The notes under the pieces were generated by a model, which did no database searches, was not told the DNA's origin, and saw only the letters and a program-made list of their open reading frames with translations. Below, piece by piece: positions 1-9,437 of a DNA stretch of 64,000 bases. Numbering within the stretch: the stretch's first letter is position 1; the number at the start of each line of letters is the position of its first letter. The position numbers and the translations under genes are program-made. Source of the DNA: Neptunicella plasticusilytica (lineage in GTDB: Bacteria; Pseudomonadota; Gammaproteobacteria; Enterobacterales; Alteromonadaceae); assembly GCF_047922965.1 (NCBI RefSeq), contig NZ_CP150481.1:4216001-4280000 (forward strand), read 5' to 3'.

Positions 1-444
1 TCCTCTGGCCAAATGCACGAGGGCACCGATCTGGAAAATCACCGCAACCACTTTTTCGGCTGGCGATAGGGGTTTAGGTTTAAACCATAAGACAAGACTG
101 CTTATTTGCAAACATAGCATCACAAAAAACGGACTCACAGCCATTTTCAGCTCGACACTATTTTGCACCGAGGAGTAATACACCATCACGTTAAGCGCAA
201 CAAATGCGGCGACGACAAACCAGACAATATGCAGTGAACGATTGGCACGTAGCACAAAACCATAACAGACAGTGGAAGCGGAAATCATCGTCACCATGGT
301 ATCGAGTAACCAAAACAGCGCCTCTGAAGCAAACAACGACACCGGGATCAGATTGATCAGCCAGCCCAACGAGCCAAACAGGAAACCGACAGACCAAACC
401 AGAATATATTTTTGCGGCACATTTTTTTGCCAGATATGCAGCAT
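1..444 (-). CDS. Integral membrane protein, C-terminal part beyond the window
   Basis: An open minus-strand frame enters the window and runs off its left edge. It encodes several hydrophobic segments separated by short charged loops, so it is a multi-pass inner-membrane protein. The first ATG is at 444. The frame is open up to a TTG at 507, just after a TAA, and the residues between are also hydrophobic, so the true start may be TTG 507. No family is certain. The spacing of the helices resembles the N-terminal sensor halves of some signalling proteins, but no catalytic domain is visible here. It lies downstream of the GGDEF/EAL gene on the same strand. Confidence 0.5.
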   Translation of the reverse strand, partial: MLHIWQKNVPQKYILVWSVGFLFGSLGWLINLIPVSLFASEALFWLLDTMVTMISASTVCYGFVLRANRSLHIVWFVVAAFVALNVMVYYSSVQNSVELKMAVSPFFVMLCLQISSLVLWFKPKPLSPAEKVVAVIFQIGALVHLARG

Positions 445-586
445 GATCCAGCTAAAGGTGAAATAAACAATACCTTGTGAAACAACAATATAGAAAAGTG
501 ATGACAAGTGTTAAACCCATCAGCTGAGAACTTGTTTATAACTATAACGAATCAATATAGATGCGCATAGACCCAAACCTGTTTTT

Positions 587-3454
587 CTATTCAGTATGTT
601 GATAAGCGCTAAACTGGCTAAGCGGTTGCGGCTTGGCAATCGCATAACCCTGAGCGTAATCCACTCCCAGTTTACCCAGCTCCACCATAATATCTTTGGA
701 TTCAACGAATTCGGCGATAGTTTTCACCCCGACAGCACTGGCGATATCATGGATCGAACGCACCATCGCGCTGTCAACTGAATCAATCAGTAAATCCTTG
801 ATTAACTCACCGTCAATTTTGACAAAATGAACCGGCAAATTTTTAAGATTGGAATAAGACGAGAATTCGTTACCAAAATCATCCAGCGCAAAACTGCAGC
901 CCAAATTGGCAAAGGTCTTAATAAACTTCAGGGTATCGTCCATTCTGACCATTGCATCGCTTTCGGTCAGTTCAAAACAAATCTTTTCATAAGGGATGGC
1001 ATATTGTTCAAAGGCGTTGAGCACAAACAACTTCAAATCATTATCTGCCAATGAATAGCCGCTGAGATTAATATTACAGCGTTCCAGTTGAGCCAGATGC
1101 TCAGGATGGGCGCTGAGCCACTGAAAATAATGCTCAATTACCCAGCCATCAATCATCGCCATCAGATTATGCCGTTCCGCTGATGGTAAAAAAGACGTGG
1201 GCGAAATAATATTATCCTGAATATCGGTGTTCATGCGCAGTAGAATTTCATACTGATGGCGGGCTTCGCTGGTTTTCAGGGGGTGATAGTGCTGGAAGTA
1301 CAATTCAAACTTGTTATTTTCCAGCGCCTGATTCAGCATGCTTAACCAGTTTTGATCGGTTTGAAAATGTGTCAGTTCCTCCCCCTGATGCGAATAATTG
1401 TGGATCTGGTTGCTACCTTGTTGCTGCGCACTGTTGCAGGCCGAGTTGGCCATACTAATTAATTGCTGTACCGATTTGGTGTTTTTATCATAGTGAGCCA
1501 GACCGATATGGGTGCCGATATCAACGTGGCGCTTGTCCCAGACAAAGACAAACTCCTCACCGATTTGCTGTAGTTGTTCGGCAATAGTCATTGACTGGAT
1601 GGCCTGCTCTCCTTCCAGCAAAATGGCAAACTGGTTGCTGTTTAATCTGGCCAGCATCGCTCTGGAACTGATCACTTGGTGCATCTTGTGTGATAGCTGT
1701 TGCAGCAGAATGTTGGCAGCCTCATAACCGCAGGTTTCGTTAACCTGCTCAAATTGTTCAATTTCGATCAGGAGCAAGGACAACACGCCATTGCTTTGCC
1801 GGGTGTATTGCAAGGCCTGGGTCAAACGACGTTCAAACTCGCGATGATTGTACATCCCGGTCACCGAATCATGGCTGGCCAGATACGCCATGCTCAGGTT
1901 GCTATGTTTACGCTCGGTAATATCCACGACCGAACCAAACAGCAATTGCTGTTCATCTTCTTGCTGCATCTGTACCGAATTAGAAAACCAGAACTCCGAG
2001 CCATCGCGTTTATTGCCCTGAATCTCACGGCGAAAAACAATGCCCTTGTGATGCAGCTCCTTGATGAGCTTTTTGCGATCTTCTTCATTGCGATACAACT
2101 GCCGGGTGTTTTTGACTTCATTGAGCATCTGCTGTTCGGACTCATAACCGAACAATTGTGCCATCGCCGGGTTAACGCTGATTAACTGCCCCTCCAGAGT
2201 GGCACTGTATAATCCTTCCGCAGAGTAATGTACCAGTTGGTAAAACTGCTTGAGGTCAGTAATGATTTCATCCTGTTGATGTTGGTAAGTCATTTTTACC
2301 GCTTGCTCAAAAGCTTCGTTAGCCAATGCCAGAATCAGCCCACCGGCCAACACCAGTAATATCAGACCAATATTGATTTGCCTGTCAACAATAATACCAT
2401 TGAGATATAAGGTGGACTGTGCAATACCGACCACACAAATAATCAGCCAACCACCAATAAACAAGCGGGACGGCAGCCTGTTTCCGCGCCGGATAGAACG
2501 AACCCCGAGAAGCAGCTGGATCATCAATATTGCTGATGAAATACTGGTGGTGAAAATCAGTTGCCAGTATGCATCCGACATAACCGCGAAAACCAGCAGG
2601 GCGCCACAAAGTACATAAGCCGAATAGCGCCAGTATGCTGACACGGGTTGTAATACCGAATGCGATACCTTGACCAGGCATAGCAGCGTCATCGCCAGCA
2701 GTCCGGTGGTAAAAGAAGAAATATACGGCACCAGTCCCAACCATTGGGTCAGATTACCTTGCAAGTTGAGGAATAACAGCAGCGCAGCAATACAACTGGA
2801 CGCATACCAGAACCGCACCGGACTGCGGCGTAAAATGTAAGCCACCATAAAATAGCTAGCCAGAACAATTAATCCGCCGCAAATAAAGCCTTCAAGTAAT
2901 TGAATCTGCTGTTCATTTAATTTTAATTGCGATTCAGACACTAGCGTTAACGGCATCACCATGGGGCCATCATCAGCCAGTTTGAAATAAACTGACAAGG
3001 TTTCGAGCGGCTGGAAGCTGACCGGTAACAGGAAACGGCCGGCCTTAACCTGATGCAATGCATCAACCCTGTCAGTACCGGTAAAATGCGAATAGCGGAT
3101 ACGATTTTTACTGTCCAGCACATACCAGTCGAGTTTATTCAGACCCGGATTCGCCATCACCAGATAGGAATCCAGAGTTTGGGCCGCCTGATTGGATATA
3201 GACAATTTGCCCCATAACACATCCCCCTCAACCAAAGGGGCAATATCCAACACCGACTGCCAGCTTTCCAGTGACTGGATAAAAGATAGCTGACGGGATT
3301 CGTCAATACGCAGCACCTCAACGCGAGTTGACAGATTTATTTCCGTAACGGACTCATCTATCTCGATATGGGCGGCCATTACTGGCACACTCAACAGGCA
3401 CAGCGCGATGTAGGATCGGCACAATAGCAAAAGAAAGGAAAAAATTGATTTCAA
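587..3454 (-). CDS. 7TM-DISM sensor with PAS, degenerate GGDEF and EAL domains (c-di-GMP phosphodiesterase)
   Basis: A 955-residue inner-membrane signalling protein, probably a c-di-GMP phosphodiesterase. In order: a signal peptide (cleavage near residue 27), a periplasmic 7TMR-DISMED2-like domain (about 40-175), seven membrane helices (about 185-385), a PAS domain (about 398-515), a GGDEF domain and a C-terminal EAL domain (about 695-950). The GGDEF signature reads LNSNQF, so cyclase activity should be lost. The EAL domain keeps EIL, NLSG, FELTES, LDDFG, KIDG and the QGY..AKP end, so it should be active. The start is TTG at 3454 behind a GGAG. The DISM domain suggests a small extracellular ligand, possibly a carbohydrate (family knowledge); none is evident here. 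Confidence 0.9.
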   Translation of the reverse strand: MKSIFSFLLLLCRSYIALCLLSVPVMAAHIEIDESVTEINLSTRVEVLRIDESRQLSFIQSLESWQSVLDIAPLVEGDVLWGKLSISNQAAQTLDSYLVMANPGLNKLDWYVLDSKNRIRYSHFTGTDRVDALHQVKAGRFLLPVSFQPLETLSVYFKLADDGPMVMPLTLVSESQLKLNEQQIQLLEGFICGGLIVLASYFMVAYILRRSPVRFWYASSCIAALLLFLNLQGNLTQWLGLVPYISSFTTGLLAMTLLCLVKVSHSVLQPVSAYWRYSAYVLCGALLVFAVMSDAYWQLIFTTSISSAILMIQLLLGVRSIRRGNRLPSRLFIGGWLIICVVGIAQSTLYLNGIIVDRQINIGLILLVLAGGLILALANEAFEQAVKMTYQHQQDEIITDLKQFYQLVHYSAEGLYSATLEGQLISVNPAMAQLFGYESEQQMLNEVKNTRQLYRNEEDRKKLIKELHHKGIVFRREIQGNKRDGSEFWFSNSVQMQQEDEQQLLFGSVVDITERKHSNLSMAYLASHDSVTGMYNHREFERRLTQALQYTRQSNGVLSLLLIEIEQFEQVNETCGYEAANILLQQLSHKMHQVISSRAMLARLNSNQFAILLEGEQAIQSMTIAEQLQQIGEEFVFVWDKRHVDIGTHIGLAHYDKNTKSVQQLISMANSACNSAQQQGSNQIHNYSHQGEELTHFQTDQNWLSMLNQALENNKFELYFQHYHPLKTSEARHQYEILLRMNTDIQDNIISPTSFLPSAERHNLMAMIDGWVIEHYFQWLSAHPEHLAQLERCNINLSGYSLADNDLKLFVLNAFEQYAIPYEKICFELTESDAMVRMDDTLKFIKTFANLGCSFALDDFGNEFSSYSNLKNLPVHFVKIDGELIKDLLIDSVDSAMVRSIHDIASAVGVKTIAEFVESKDIMVELGKLGVDYAQGYAIAKPQPLSQFSAYQHTE

Positions 3455-3689
3455 AAAGGAGTTATCTCCGCTTCAAGCAGTGTCCCTAGCATAATCTCCT
3501 GTGGTGTCAGATCAAGCATCGGTGTTGTTATGGTTCTTAATTTTGATCTGATCAGTATAGTTCTTTTCAATAACTTTCAATAGGTTATACAAATTTTATA
3601 CACCAGTCTGGTTCCCGCCGGGAAAGATAAATAGTGCTCTGATATAGTACCCCCTGACGTCACGACCATTTATTCAAGGCCTGAATACA

Positions 3690-5144
3690 GTGAACTTTGA
3701 CAATAGCTACATGCAACTTGGCGAATCCTTTTATCAACAAATTCGCCCCACGCCGGTCAGTCAGCCGAAGTTATTGCTGTGGAATCAACCACTGGCCGAC
3801 ACACTCGGGATGGCTGAATCTGTGCAGCAAGATAACCATCTGCTGGCACAATATTTCTCCGGTAATAAATTGCCTGAAGGCGCGGAATCTATCGCGCTGG
3901 CTTATGCAGGTCACCAGTTCGGTCATTTCAATCCGCAGTTGGGCGACGGACGGGCTCATTTATTAGGTGAAATCATCGATACGCAAAATGTGCGCCGGGA
4001 TATCCAGCTTAAAGGTTCCGGTCCTACGCACTTTTCCCGTCAGGGAGATGGCCGTTGCGCATTAGCTCCCGCCTTGCGTGAATATATTATGAGCGAAGCC
4101 ATGCATGCGCTGGGTGTGCCGACCACTCGCAGTTTGGCGGTGGTCGCCAGCGGTGAAACCGTCTATCGGGAAAGACCCCAACCAGGTGCCATCGTCACCC
4201 GTGTAGCCAGCAGCCATATTCGGGTCGGCACTTTTCAGTATTTTGCTGCGCGTAATAACATGTCTGCACTCGAAGCATTAGTCGACTACAGCATCCAGCG
4301 CCATTTTGCACATACCGATTTACGCGATGAGAATAAAATCCTGCGCTTTATGCAACAAGTAATGCAAAGGCAAATAAACTTGATGGTGGAGTGGATGCGG
4401 ATCGGTTTTATTCATGGTGTGATGAATACCGATAATACTGCCATCAGTGGTGAAACCATCGATTTTGGCCCTTGCGCGATGCTGGGCGTTTATCATCCAG
4501 GTACGGTGTATAGCTCCATCGACCGGCAAGGTCGTTATGCATTTGGTAACCAGCCACTGATCGCCCAATGGAATATGGCCAGACTGGCAGAAGCCCTGCT
4601 TCCCCTGATTGATCGCGACCAGCAAAAGGCGCTAAAGCAGATAGAACCGCTTGTCCACGATTTCTCGCATCAGTTTGAACAGGCCTATTTTGCCATGCTG
4701 TCCAAAAAAGCCGGATTAACCGATGCTAATGCCGAAAGTATCGAAATGGTCCAGCACCTGCTTACCGCCATGCAAACTCTGGAGCTGGATTACACCCAAA
4801 CGTTTAACCGCCTGACCGATTCTCTCAAAGACGAGTCAATTGCGTCAGCGCTACAGCAGCAACTGGGTGACTGGTATCAACAATGGCGAACAAAACTGGA
4901 GCAAACAGATGATAATCTTGAGCATCAAAGTTTGTTGATGCGCCAATATAATCCGCTGGTGATCCCCAGAAACCATCATATGGAAGCGGTACTGAGCGAA
5001 TGCATTGATACTGGCAGTATGCAGGCAGCGGAGCAATTTCTGCAGGTGTTACGTTCGCCCTATTCACCGACTCAATACACTGCCCAATATCAGGATTTGC
5101 CAGCAGATAACGATCGTTATTATCAAACCTTCTGCGGAACCTGA
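3690..5144 (+). CDS. selO: Protein adenylyltransferase SelO
   Basis: SelO (YdiU) is a pseudokinase-fold enzyme that transfers AMP from ATP to Ser/Thr/Tyr of target proteins and is linked to oxidative stress (family knowledge). The 484 residues match the usual length. Visible hallmarks are Lys108 in QLKGSGPTHFSRQGDGR, the catalytic-loop-like GFIHGVMNTDN (239-249) and DFGPC at 258-262. The C-terminus ends CGT, so Cys482 is third from the end, where eukaryotic SelO has selenocysteine. Cys262 beside the DFG motif is the expected disulfide partner. The start is GTG at 3690, with AAGG upstream. It is divergent from the GGDEF/EAL gene across about 235 bases. Confidence 0.95.
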   Translation: MNFDNSYMQLGESFYQQIRPTPVSQPKLLLWNQPLADTLGMAESVQQDNHLLAQYFSGNKLPEGAESIALAYAGHQFGHFNPQLGDGRAHLLGEIIDTQNVRRDIQLKGSGPTHFSRQGDGRCALAPALREYIMSEAMHALGVPTTRSLAVVASGETVYRERPQPGAIVTRVASSHIRVGTFQYFAARNNMSALEALVDYSIQRHFAHTDLRDENKILRFMQQVMQRQINLMVEWMRIGFIHGVMNTDNTAISGETIDFGPCAMLGVYHPGTVYSSIDRQGRYAFGNQPLIAQWNMARLAEALLPLIDRDQQKALKQIEPLVHDFSHQFEQAYFAMLSKKAGLTDANAESIEMVQHLLTAMQTLELDYTQTFNRLTDSLKDESIASALQQQLGDWYQQWRTKLEQTDDNLEHQSLLMRQYNPLVIPRNHHMEAVLSECIDTGSMQAAEQFLQVLRSPYSPTQYTAQYQDLPADNDRYYQTFCGT

Positions 5145-5266
5145 ACGCTGCGGACATCATTTTTTATTGACAATTATCAACCCAGCTGGAGTAAATAACG
5201 TTACACTGAGGTCACAATTTGTTTGAACAATCCAATACTTGTCATCACCAACGGGAGCCAATCACG

Positions 5267-5575
5267 ATGAAGTTAAAATCTGTTTTATTGTTTGTTGTTA
5301 GTTCGCTCAGTTTTTCTGTTACCGCAGGCGACATTGACGCGGGTAAAAGTAAGTCCGCCACCTGCACCGCATGCCATGGTTCAAATGGAATCTCGGTGAT
5401 CCCCATGTACCCCAATCTGGCTGGCCAGAAACAGGACTACCTTAAAAAACAGCTTAAGGACTTTCGCGACGGAATACGCAAAGATCCGGTGATGGGCGCC
5501 ATGGCCAAAGGGTTAAGCGACACCGATATTGATAATCTGGCGGCCTACTATTCCAGTCTGGATCCCAAAGGCTAG
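5267..5575 (+). CDS. Periplasmic single-haem cytochrome c
   Basis: A small class I c-type cytochrome of 102 residues. A signal peptide (1-20, ending VTA) exports it. The haem site is CTACH at 33-37. Met76 or Met79 in the PVMGAM stretch is the likely distal ligand. Its size and the YPNLAGQ segment resemble the single domains of cytochrome c4/c553 proteins, which carry electrons in the periplasm to terminal oxidases or peroxidases. I chose ATG 5267 because GGGAG sits just upstream and the signal peptide begins there; the longer frame from 5219 adds a non-signal-like leader. No partner oxidase is nearby. Confidence 0.9.
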   Translation: MKLKSVLLFVVSSLSFSVTAGDIDAGKSKSATCTACHGSNGISVIPMYPNLAGQKQDYLKKQLKDFRDGIRKDPVMGAMAKGLSDTDIDNLAAYYSSLDPKG

Positions 5576-5586
5576 CCCTTTTTTGT

Positions 5587-5901
5587 ATGCACATTTTACT
5601 GGTTGAGCCCAAACGGGCTCGACGGCAAAATCTGGCATTATTGCTTACCACAACCGGCGGTTTCAAAGTGACCAGCATTGCCACTTTGAGCACAGCCAAG
5701 GAGCAGAATAGTGCCGACCTGTTGATGATTAGTCAGCGGTTATTTCAACCACAGCAAATTGCTATCCCCTGCATATTATTCGATGCCAACCAATACCCTG
5801 ACGTTATTCCGCCGGTTATCGGTTATATCAGCCAACAGACGACAGATATCGCCATAGCGGAAAAAGTACGCATGTTATGGGAGCAGCATTCAGCTTTGTA
5901 A
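5587..5901 (+). CDS. Small protein with a receiver-like N-terminus, function unknown
   Basis: A 104-residue cytoplasmic protein starting 11 bases after the cytochrome gene. The N-terminus (ILLVEPKRARRQNLALLL) looks like beta-1 and alpha-1 of a response-regulator receiver domain, with Glu7 at the acidic pocket. No aspartyl phosphate site or conserved Lys follows, so it would be a degenerate or partial receiver. No ribosome binding site is clear before ATG 5587. Its end overlaps the end of recQ by 12 bases, tail to tail. It may be translated by coupling from the cytochrome message. The call rests on the intact frame and the receiver-like pattern only. Confidence 0.55.
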   Translation: MHILLVEPKRARRQNLALLLTTTGGFKVTSIATLSTAKEQNSADLLMISQRLFQPQQIAIPCILFDANQYPDVIPPVIGYISQQTTDIAIAEKVRMLWEQHSAL

Positions 5902-7710
5902 GTGCTTATTGATCAAGGCCAAAAAGCGCTCTCCGTACCGCTCCAGTTTAGTTTGTCCCACCCCGGAAATGGCCAGAAACTCGCTAATGGAACCGGGCAA
6001 CTGTTCGGCCATATCGGCCAGTGATACGTCGCTGAACACCACAAAGGGCGGTACCTGATCCTGCTCGGCAATCTGCTTGCGCAAATGTTTGAGTTTGGCA
6101 AATAATTCCCGATCATAATGCCGCTGCGCCAGTTTATCCTTGCGGCTTACTTTCAAGCTCAAACGTGGCACAGCCAGAGTAAGTGCTTGCTTACCGGTTA
6201 ATACATCGCGCGTGGCTTCGGTCAATTTCAATACTGCATTTTGGGTAATATCGACCCTTAGCAACCCCTGATGGATCAGCTGGTTGATCAGGTTGTGCCA
6301 ATAGGCATCAGACTGATCTTTGCCTATGCCAAAAGTACTTAACTGATGGTGTTGCTGTTCGATAATCTTGTTGAGCTGGTTACCCCGCAACACATCAATC
6401 ACATACTGGCTGACACTGTTTTGACCCAATCGATATACGCAAGACAGAATCTTTTGTGCCTGCTGAGTACCGTCAAACTGGCGCGGTGGATCGAGACAAA
6501 TATCGCAGTTTCCGCAAGTATGGGCGTTATACTCGGCAAAGTAGTTTAACAATACCTGACGACGACAAGTCTGCGCTTCTGCCAAAGAATGCATAGCTTC
6601 AAAGCGTTGTAGTTCGACGGCCTGACGATCGGGATTATCATTCATCGCAATCCATTTACGGCATCGAGCAGCATCTTTTTCATCAAATAACAGCAACGCC
6701 TCGGCAGGCATGCCATCCCGGCCAGCACGGCCGGTTTCCTGATAATAGGATTCAATAGTGCGCGGCAATTCAAAATGCACCACAAAACGCACATTGGGTT
6801 TGTTGATCCCCATACCAAAGGCCACCGTGGCGACGATCACATCAATATTGTCACGGATAAAACCTTGTTGTACCCGATCACGCTCGGCGGCATCCATTCC
6901 GGCATGATAACCGGCACAGCTAATGCCGCTTTGCGCCAGTTTTTGACTAAGTTCATCCACTTTACGACGACTGCCGCAATAAATAATACCGCTGCCTTCT
7001 TGCTGTTTAAGATAGTCCATCAACTGACTAAATGGCTGATACTTGATCAGCTGGTTGTAGCGGATATTGGGGCGATCAAAACTGCCCTGATAGACATATG
7101 ATTGATGCAGGTTAAGCTGGATTTGAATATCCCGGCGGGTGGCCAAATCCGCGGTTGCCGTCAACCCCATTGTGGGAACATTGGGGAAATGCTTTTTTAA
7201 CTGACCGAGTTGACAATAATCCTGCCGGAAGTCATGCCCCCAGTGCGACACACAATGGGCTTCATCAATGGCAAAAAAACTGACCTGCAAATGCTGTAAG
7301 CGCTGGATAAAATCCGGCTGAAGCAAACGTTCTGGCGCCAGATAAAGTAATTTAATCTGGCCTTCATGCAATTTTTTGTAAGTATCCAGTACCTGTTCAT
7401 AAGGCATATTACCGTTGACATAAGCTGCCGGCACACCACTGGCCAACAAGGCATCGACCTGATCTTTCATCAGGGATATCAAGGGAGATACCACCACCGT
7501 TAATCCCGGTAATAACAACGCCGGTATTTGATAACACAAGGATTTGCCACCACCGGTAGGCATCAGCACCAGACTGTCTTTGCCTTGTAAGGTGGCGTCG
7601 ATGACTTCCTGTTGACCGGGACGAAAAGAATGATAGCCGAAAACCTGTTTTAACTGGCTTAACGCGGCTTGCTCAAATGATGCAGGTTCGGATTGGATTG
7701 AAGCAGACAA
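5890..7710 (-). CDS. recQ: ATP-dependent DNA helicase RecQ
   Basis: RecQ is a 3'-to-5' superfamily 2 DNA helicase that starts recombinational repair and processes stalled forks. The 606 residues show Walker A PTGGGKS (51-57), DEAHCVSHWGHDFR, the helicase motif VI ETGRAGRDG, the four-cysteine zinc site of the RQC domain (CRRQVLLNYF then CGNCDIC) and a C-terminal HRDC domain. Family length is normal. The likely start is TTG at 7710, with no obvious Shine-Dalgarno sequence. A later start would trim the N-terminal tail before QLKQVFGYHSFRPGQ, which is the first family-conserved stretch. It is a single gene, divergent from the thioesterase gene. Confidence 0.97.
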   Translation of the reverse strand: MSASIQSEPASFEQAALSQLKQVFGYHSFRPGQQEVIDATLQGKDSLVLMPTGGGKSLCYQIPALLLPGLTVVVSPLISLMKDQVDALLASGVPAAYVNGNMPYEQVLDTYKKLHEGQIKLLYLAPERLLQPDFIQRLQHLQVSFFAIDEAHCVSHWGHDFRQDYCQLGQLKKHFPNVPTMGLTATADLATRRDIQIQLNLHQSYVYQGSFDRPNIRYNQLIKYQPFSQLMDYLKQQEGSGIIYCGSRRKVDELSQKLAQSGISCAGYHAGMDAAERDRVQQGFIRDNIDVIVATVAFGMGINKPNVRFVVHFELPRTIESYYQETGRAGRDGMPAEALLLFDEKDAARCRKWIAMNDNPDRQAVELQRFEAMHSLAEAQTCRRQVLLNYFAEYNAHTCGNCDICLDPPRQFDGTQQAQKILSCVYRLGQNSVSQYVIDVLRGNQLNKIIEQQHHQLSTFGIGKDQSDAYWHNLINQLIHQGLLRVDITQNAVLKLTEATRDVLTGKQALTLAVPRLSLKVSRKDKLAQRHYDRELFAKLKHLRKQIAEQDQVPPFVVFSDVSLADMAEQLPGSISEFLAISGVGQTKLERYGERFLALINKHLQS

Positions 7711-7788
7711 TGTAAATCAGGTATAAAAATGATTGTGTTATTGTACGTTTCTTTGCAGTGACAGGTCATCAATTAAATAGGAATAGTT

Positions 7789-8262
7789 ATGGATCAGGAT
7801 AAAGCGTTAACAGCCGAAGAACTGCAAAATCATGTGGCCGCAGTCTTTCGCGACCATATGCCGTTTAATCAACTGCTGGGAATGAAAATTAGCCAGTTTG
7901 ATCAATCCGGCGTCGAAATACGCCTGCCCTGGCATGACGGGCTGATGGGTAATCCAATTCAGAAAATTCTGCACGGTGGCGTCACCGCCGCCATACTCGA
8001 TACCGCAGGAGGCCTGATGGCCATCCTCGAAGCAGTACGTCATATGCCACAAGTTAACCTGGTCGAATTCCAGAAAAAGATATCACGAATGAGCACCATC
8101 GACATGCGGGTCGACTATTTACGCCCGGGCAAGGGAGAGGAATTTATTGCCACAGCCAAAGTCATCCGTAAAGGATCACGGGTGGCGGTATGCCGAATGG
8201 AATTACATAACGACGCGGGCGAGCATATCGCCTTTGGCACCGCCACCTATATGGTCAGTTAA
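7789..8262 (+). CDS. PaaI-type hotdog thioesterase
   Basis: A 157-residue acyl-CoA thioesterase of the 4HBT/PaaI hotdog family. The family hallmark LHGGVTAAILDTAGG lies mid-protein; the HGG loop and the Asp on the central helix form the active site in this family. These enzymes act as homotetramers in the cytosol on phenylacetyl- or other acyl-CoA thioesters; the substrate cannot be told here. The C-terminus (GEHIAFGTATYMV) is typical. AGGAA precedes ATG 7789. There is no operon partner; it lies between recQ (divergent) and rarD. Confidence 0.88.
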   Translation: MDQDKALTAEELQNHVAAVFRDHMPFNQLLGMKISQFDQSGVEIRLPWHDGLMGNPIQKILHGGVTAAILDTAGGLMAILEAVRHMPQVNLVEFQKKISRMSTIDMRVDYLRPGKGEEFIATAKVIRKGSRVAVCRMELHNDAGEHIAFGTATYMVS

Positions 8263-8409
8263 ATCCTCAACAAGTACCAAAAATGTTAATTCGAGTACAA
8301 ACTTATTGACGTTATAAAACAATCAATTAACGCCTAATTTTGCCTAACCCCAAGAGGATGCGTAACATTCCTTTTTTGATAGCTCCGCTCACTCAGGTAC
8401 AGCCATCCG

Positions 8410-9333
8410 ATGAACGATCATTCTGCCAAATCCGGTATCCTATTTGCCATTGCCGCATATGGAATGTGGGGCTTCGCCCCGATGTATTTCAAACTTATCA
8501 AGCAAGTTCCGGCTATTGAAATCCTGATGCACAGAATGATTTGGTCGCTGCTGATTCTGCTGGTGTTGATTATTGCAGTGGGCCAGGTTCATAAAGTACA
8601 AGCTGCCCTGCGCAATCCAAAAGTATTAAAGATATTACTGATTTCCGGGTTATTGCTGGCAGGAAATTGGCTGTTATTTATCTGGGCGATCAATTCCGAC
8701 CATTTACTTGACGCCAGCCTGGGTTATTACATCAATCCACTATTAAACGTGTTGCTGGGCTACCTATTTTTAGGTGAACGTTTACGCCGTATGCAACAGG
8801 TTGCCGTCCTGATTGCTTTGGTTGGCGTGTCCTATCTGGTAGTGTCGTATGGGCAGCTGCCCTGGATTGCTCTGGTACTGGCTGGCAGTTTTGGCATATA
8901 CGGGTTATTACGCAAACAAGTGGCGGTGGACTCGTTGCCCGGATTATTAATAGAAACCAGTATGATGACCCCGTTTGCCATTGCCTACTGGATTTGGTTT
9001 GCCGGCCCCACCAGCAACTTTATGCTTAACGAGACCAGCCATAACCTGATACTGATTTGTGCCGGCGTTGTCACTACCGCCCCCTTGTTGTGTTTTACCG
9101 CGGCGGCTAAACGCTTGATGTATTCCACTTTGGGCTTTTTCCAGTACATTGGCCCCAGCATTATGTTTTTGCTGGCCGTTTTTGTCTATCAGGAAGGTTT
9201 GCAAATAGACAGACTAATTACCTTCGGCTTTGTATGGACGGCATTGATTATTTTCAGTTACGACTCTTATCGCCAGTACCGCAACAAACGCAAACTACTC
9301 AAACAATCCTTACAAACTCCAACCGCCAACTGA
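8410..9333 (+). CDS. rarD: RarD-type EamA transporter
   Basis: A 307-residue inner-membrane protein with about ten helices from two EamA repeats. The N-terminal pattern GILFAIAAYGMWGFAPMYFK and the segment EILMHRMIWS match RarD, a DMT-superfamily member first noted with chloramphenicol resistance. Its substrate is uncertain. Helix-connecting residues such as LLAGNWLLFIWAIN and YYINPLLNVLLGYLFLGERL are characteristic. The start is ATG 8410. The 147 bases upstream hold no gene and no convincing terminator. Confidence 0.9.
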   Translation: MNDHSAKSGILFAIAAYGMWGFAPMYFKLIKQVPAIEILMHRMIWSLLILLVLIIAVGQVHKVQAALRNPKVLKILLISGLLLAGNWLLFIWAINSDHLLDASLGYYINPLLNVLLGYLFLGERLRRMQQVAVLIALVGVSYLVVSYGQLPWIALVLAGSFGIYGLLRKQVAVDSLPGLLIETSMMTPFAIAYWIWFAGPTSNFMLNETSHNLILICAGVVTTAPLLCFTAAAKRLMYSTLGFFQYIGPSIMFLLAVFVYQEGLQIDRLITFGFVWTALIIFSYDSYRQYRNKRKLLKQSLQTPTAN

Positions 9334-9372
9334 TAAAGATAGCGGTCAGAAGCGATTTACTGTATGCTTCGC

Positions 9373-9391
9373 GACCGCCTTTAAGGCGGTC
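9373..9391. repeat. Perfect palindromic hairpin upstream of rhlE
   Basis: GACCGCCTT and AAGGCGGTC flank a single central T, giving a perfect palindrome that would fold with a short loop. No T-run follows, so it is not a standard intrinsic terminator. It sits between rarD and rhlE. It could be a REP-like repeat, a transcript-end stabiliser or a leader structure for rhlE. Confidence 0.5.
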
Positions 9392-9437
9392 TACACTTGA
9401 ACAGATATGTTAATTTCCCTCAACTAAAGAAGAATCT

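Noticed and set aside
1700..2185. A 161-codon frame opposite the GGDEF/EAL gene
   Set aside because: Antisense to the PAS and GGDEF coding region, with no homology pattern.
5219..5266. Longer cytochrome c start at 5219
   Set aside because: It buries the signal peptide and includes the ribosome binding site as coding sequence.
5556..5586. Short hairpin with T-run at the end of the cytochrome gene
   Set aside because: AAAGG/CCTTT is a very weak stem around CTAG, and the next start is at 5587, so read-through seems at least as likely.
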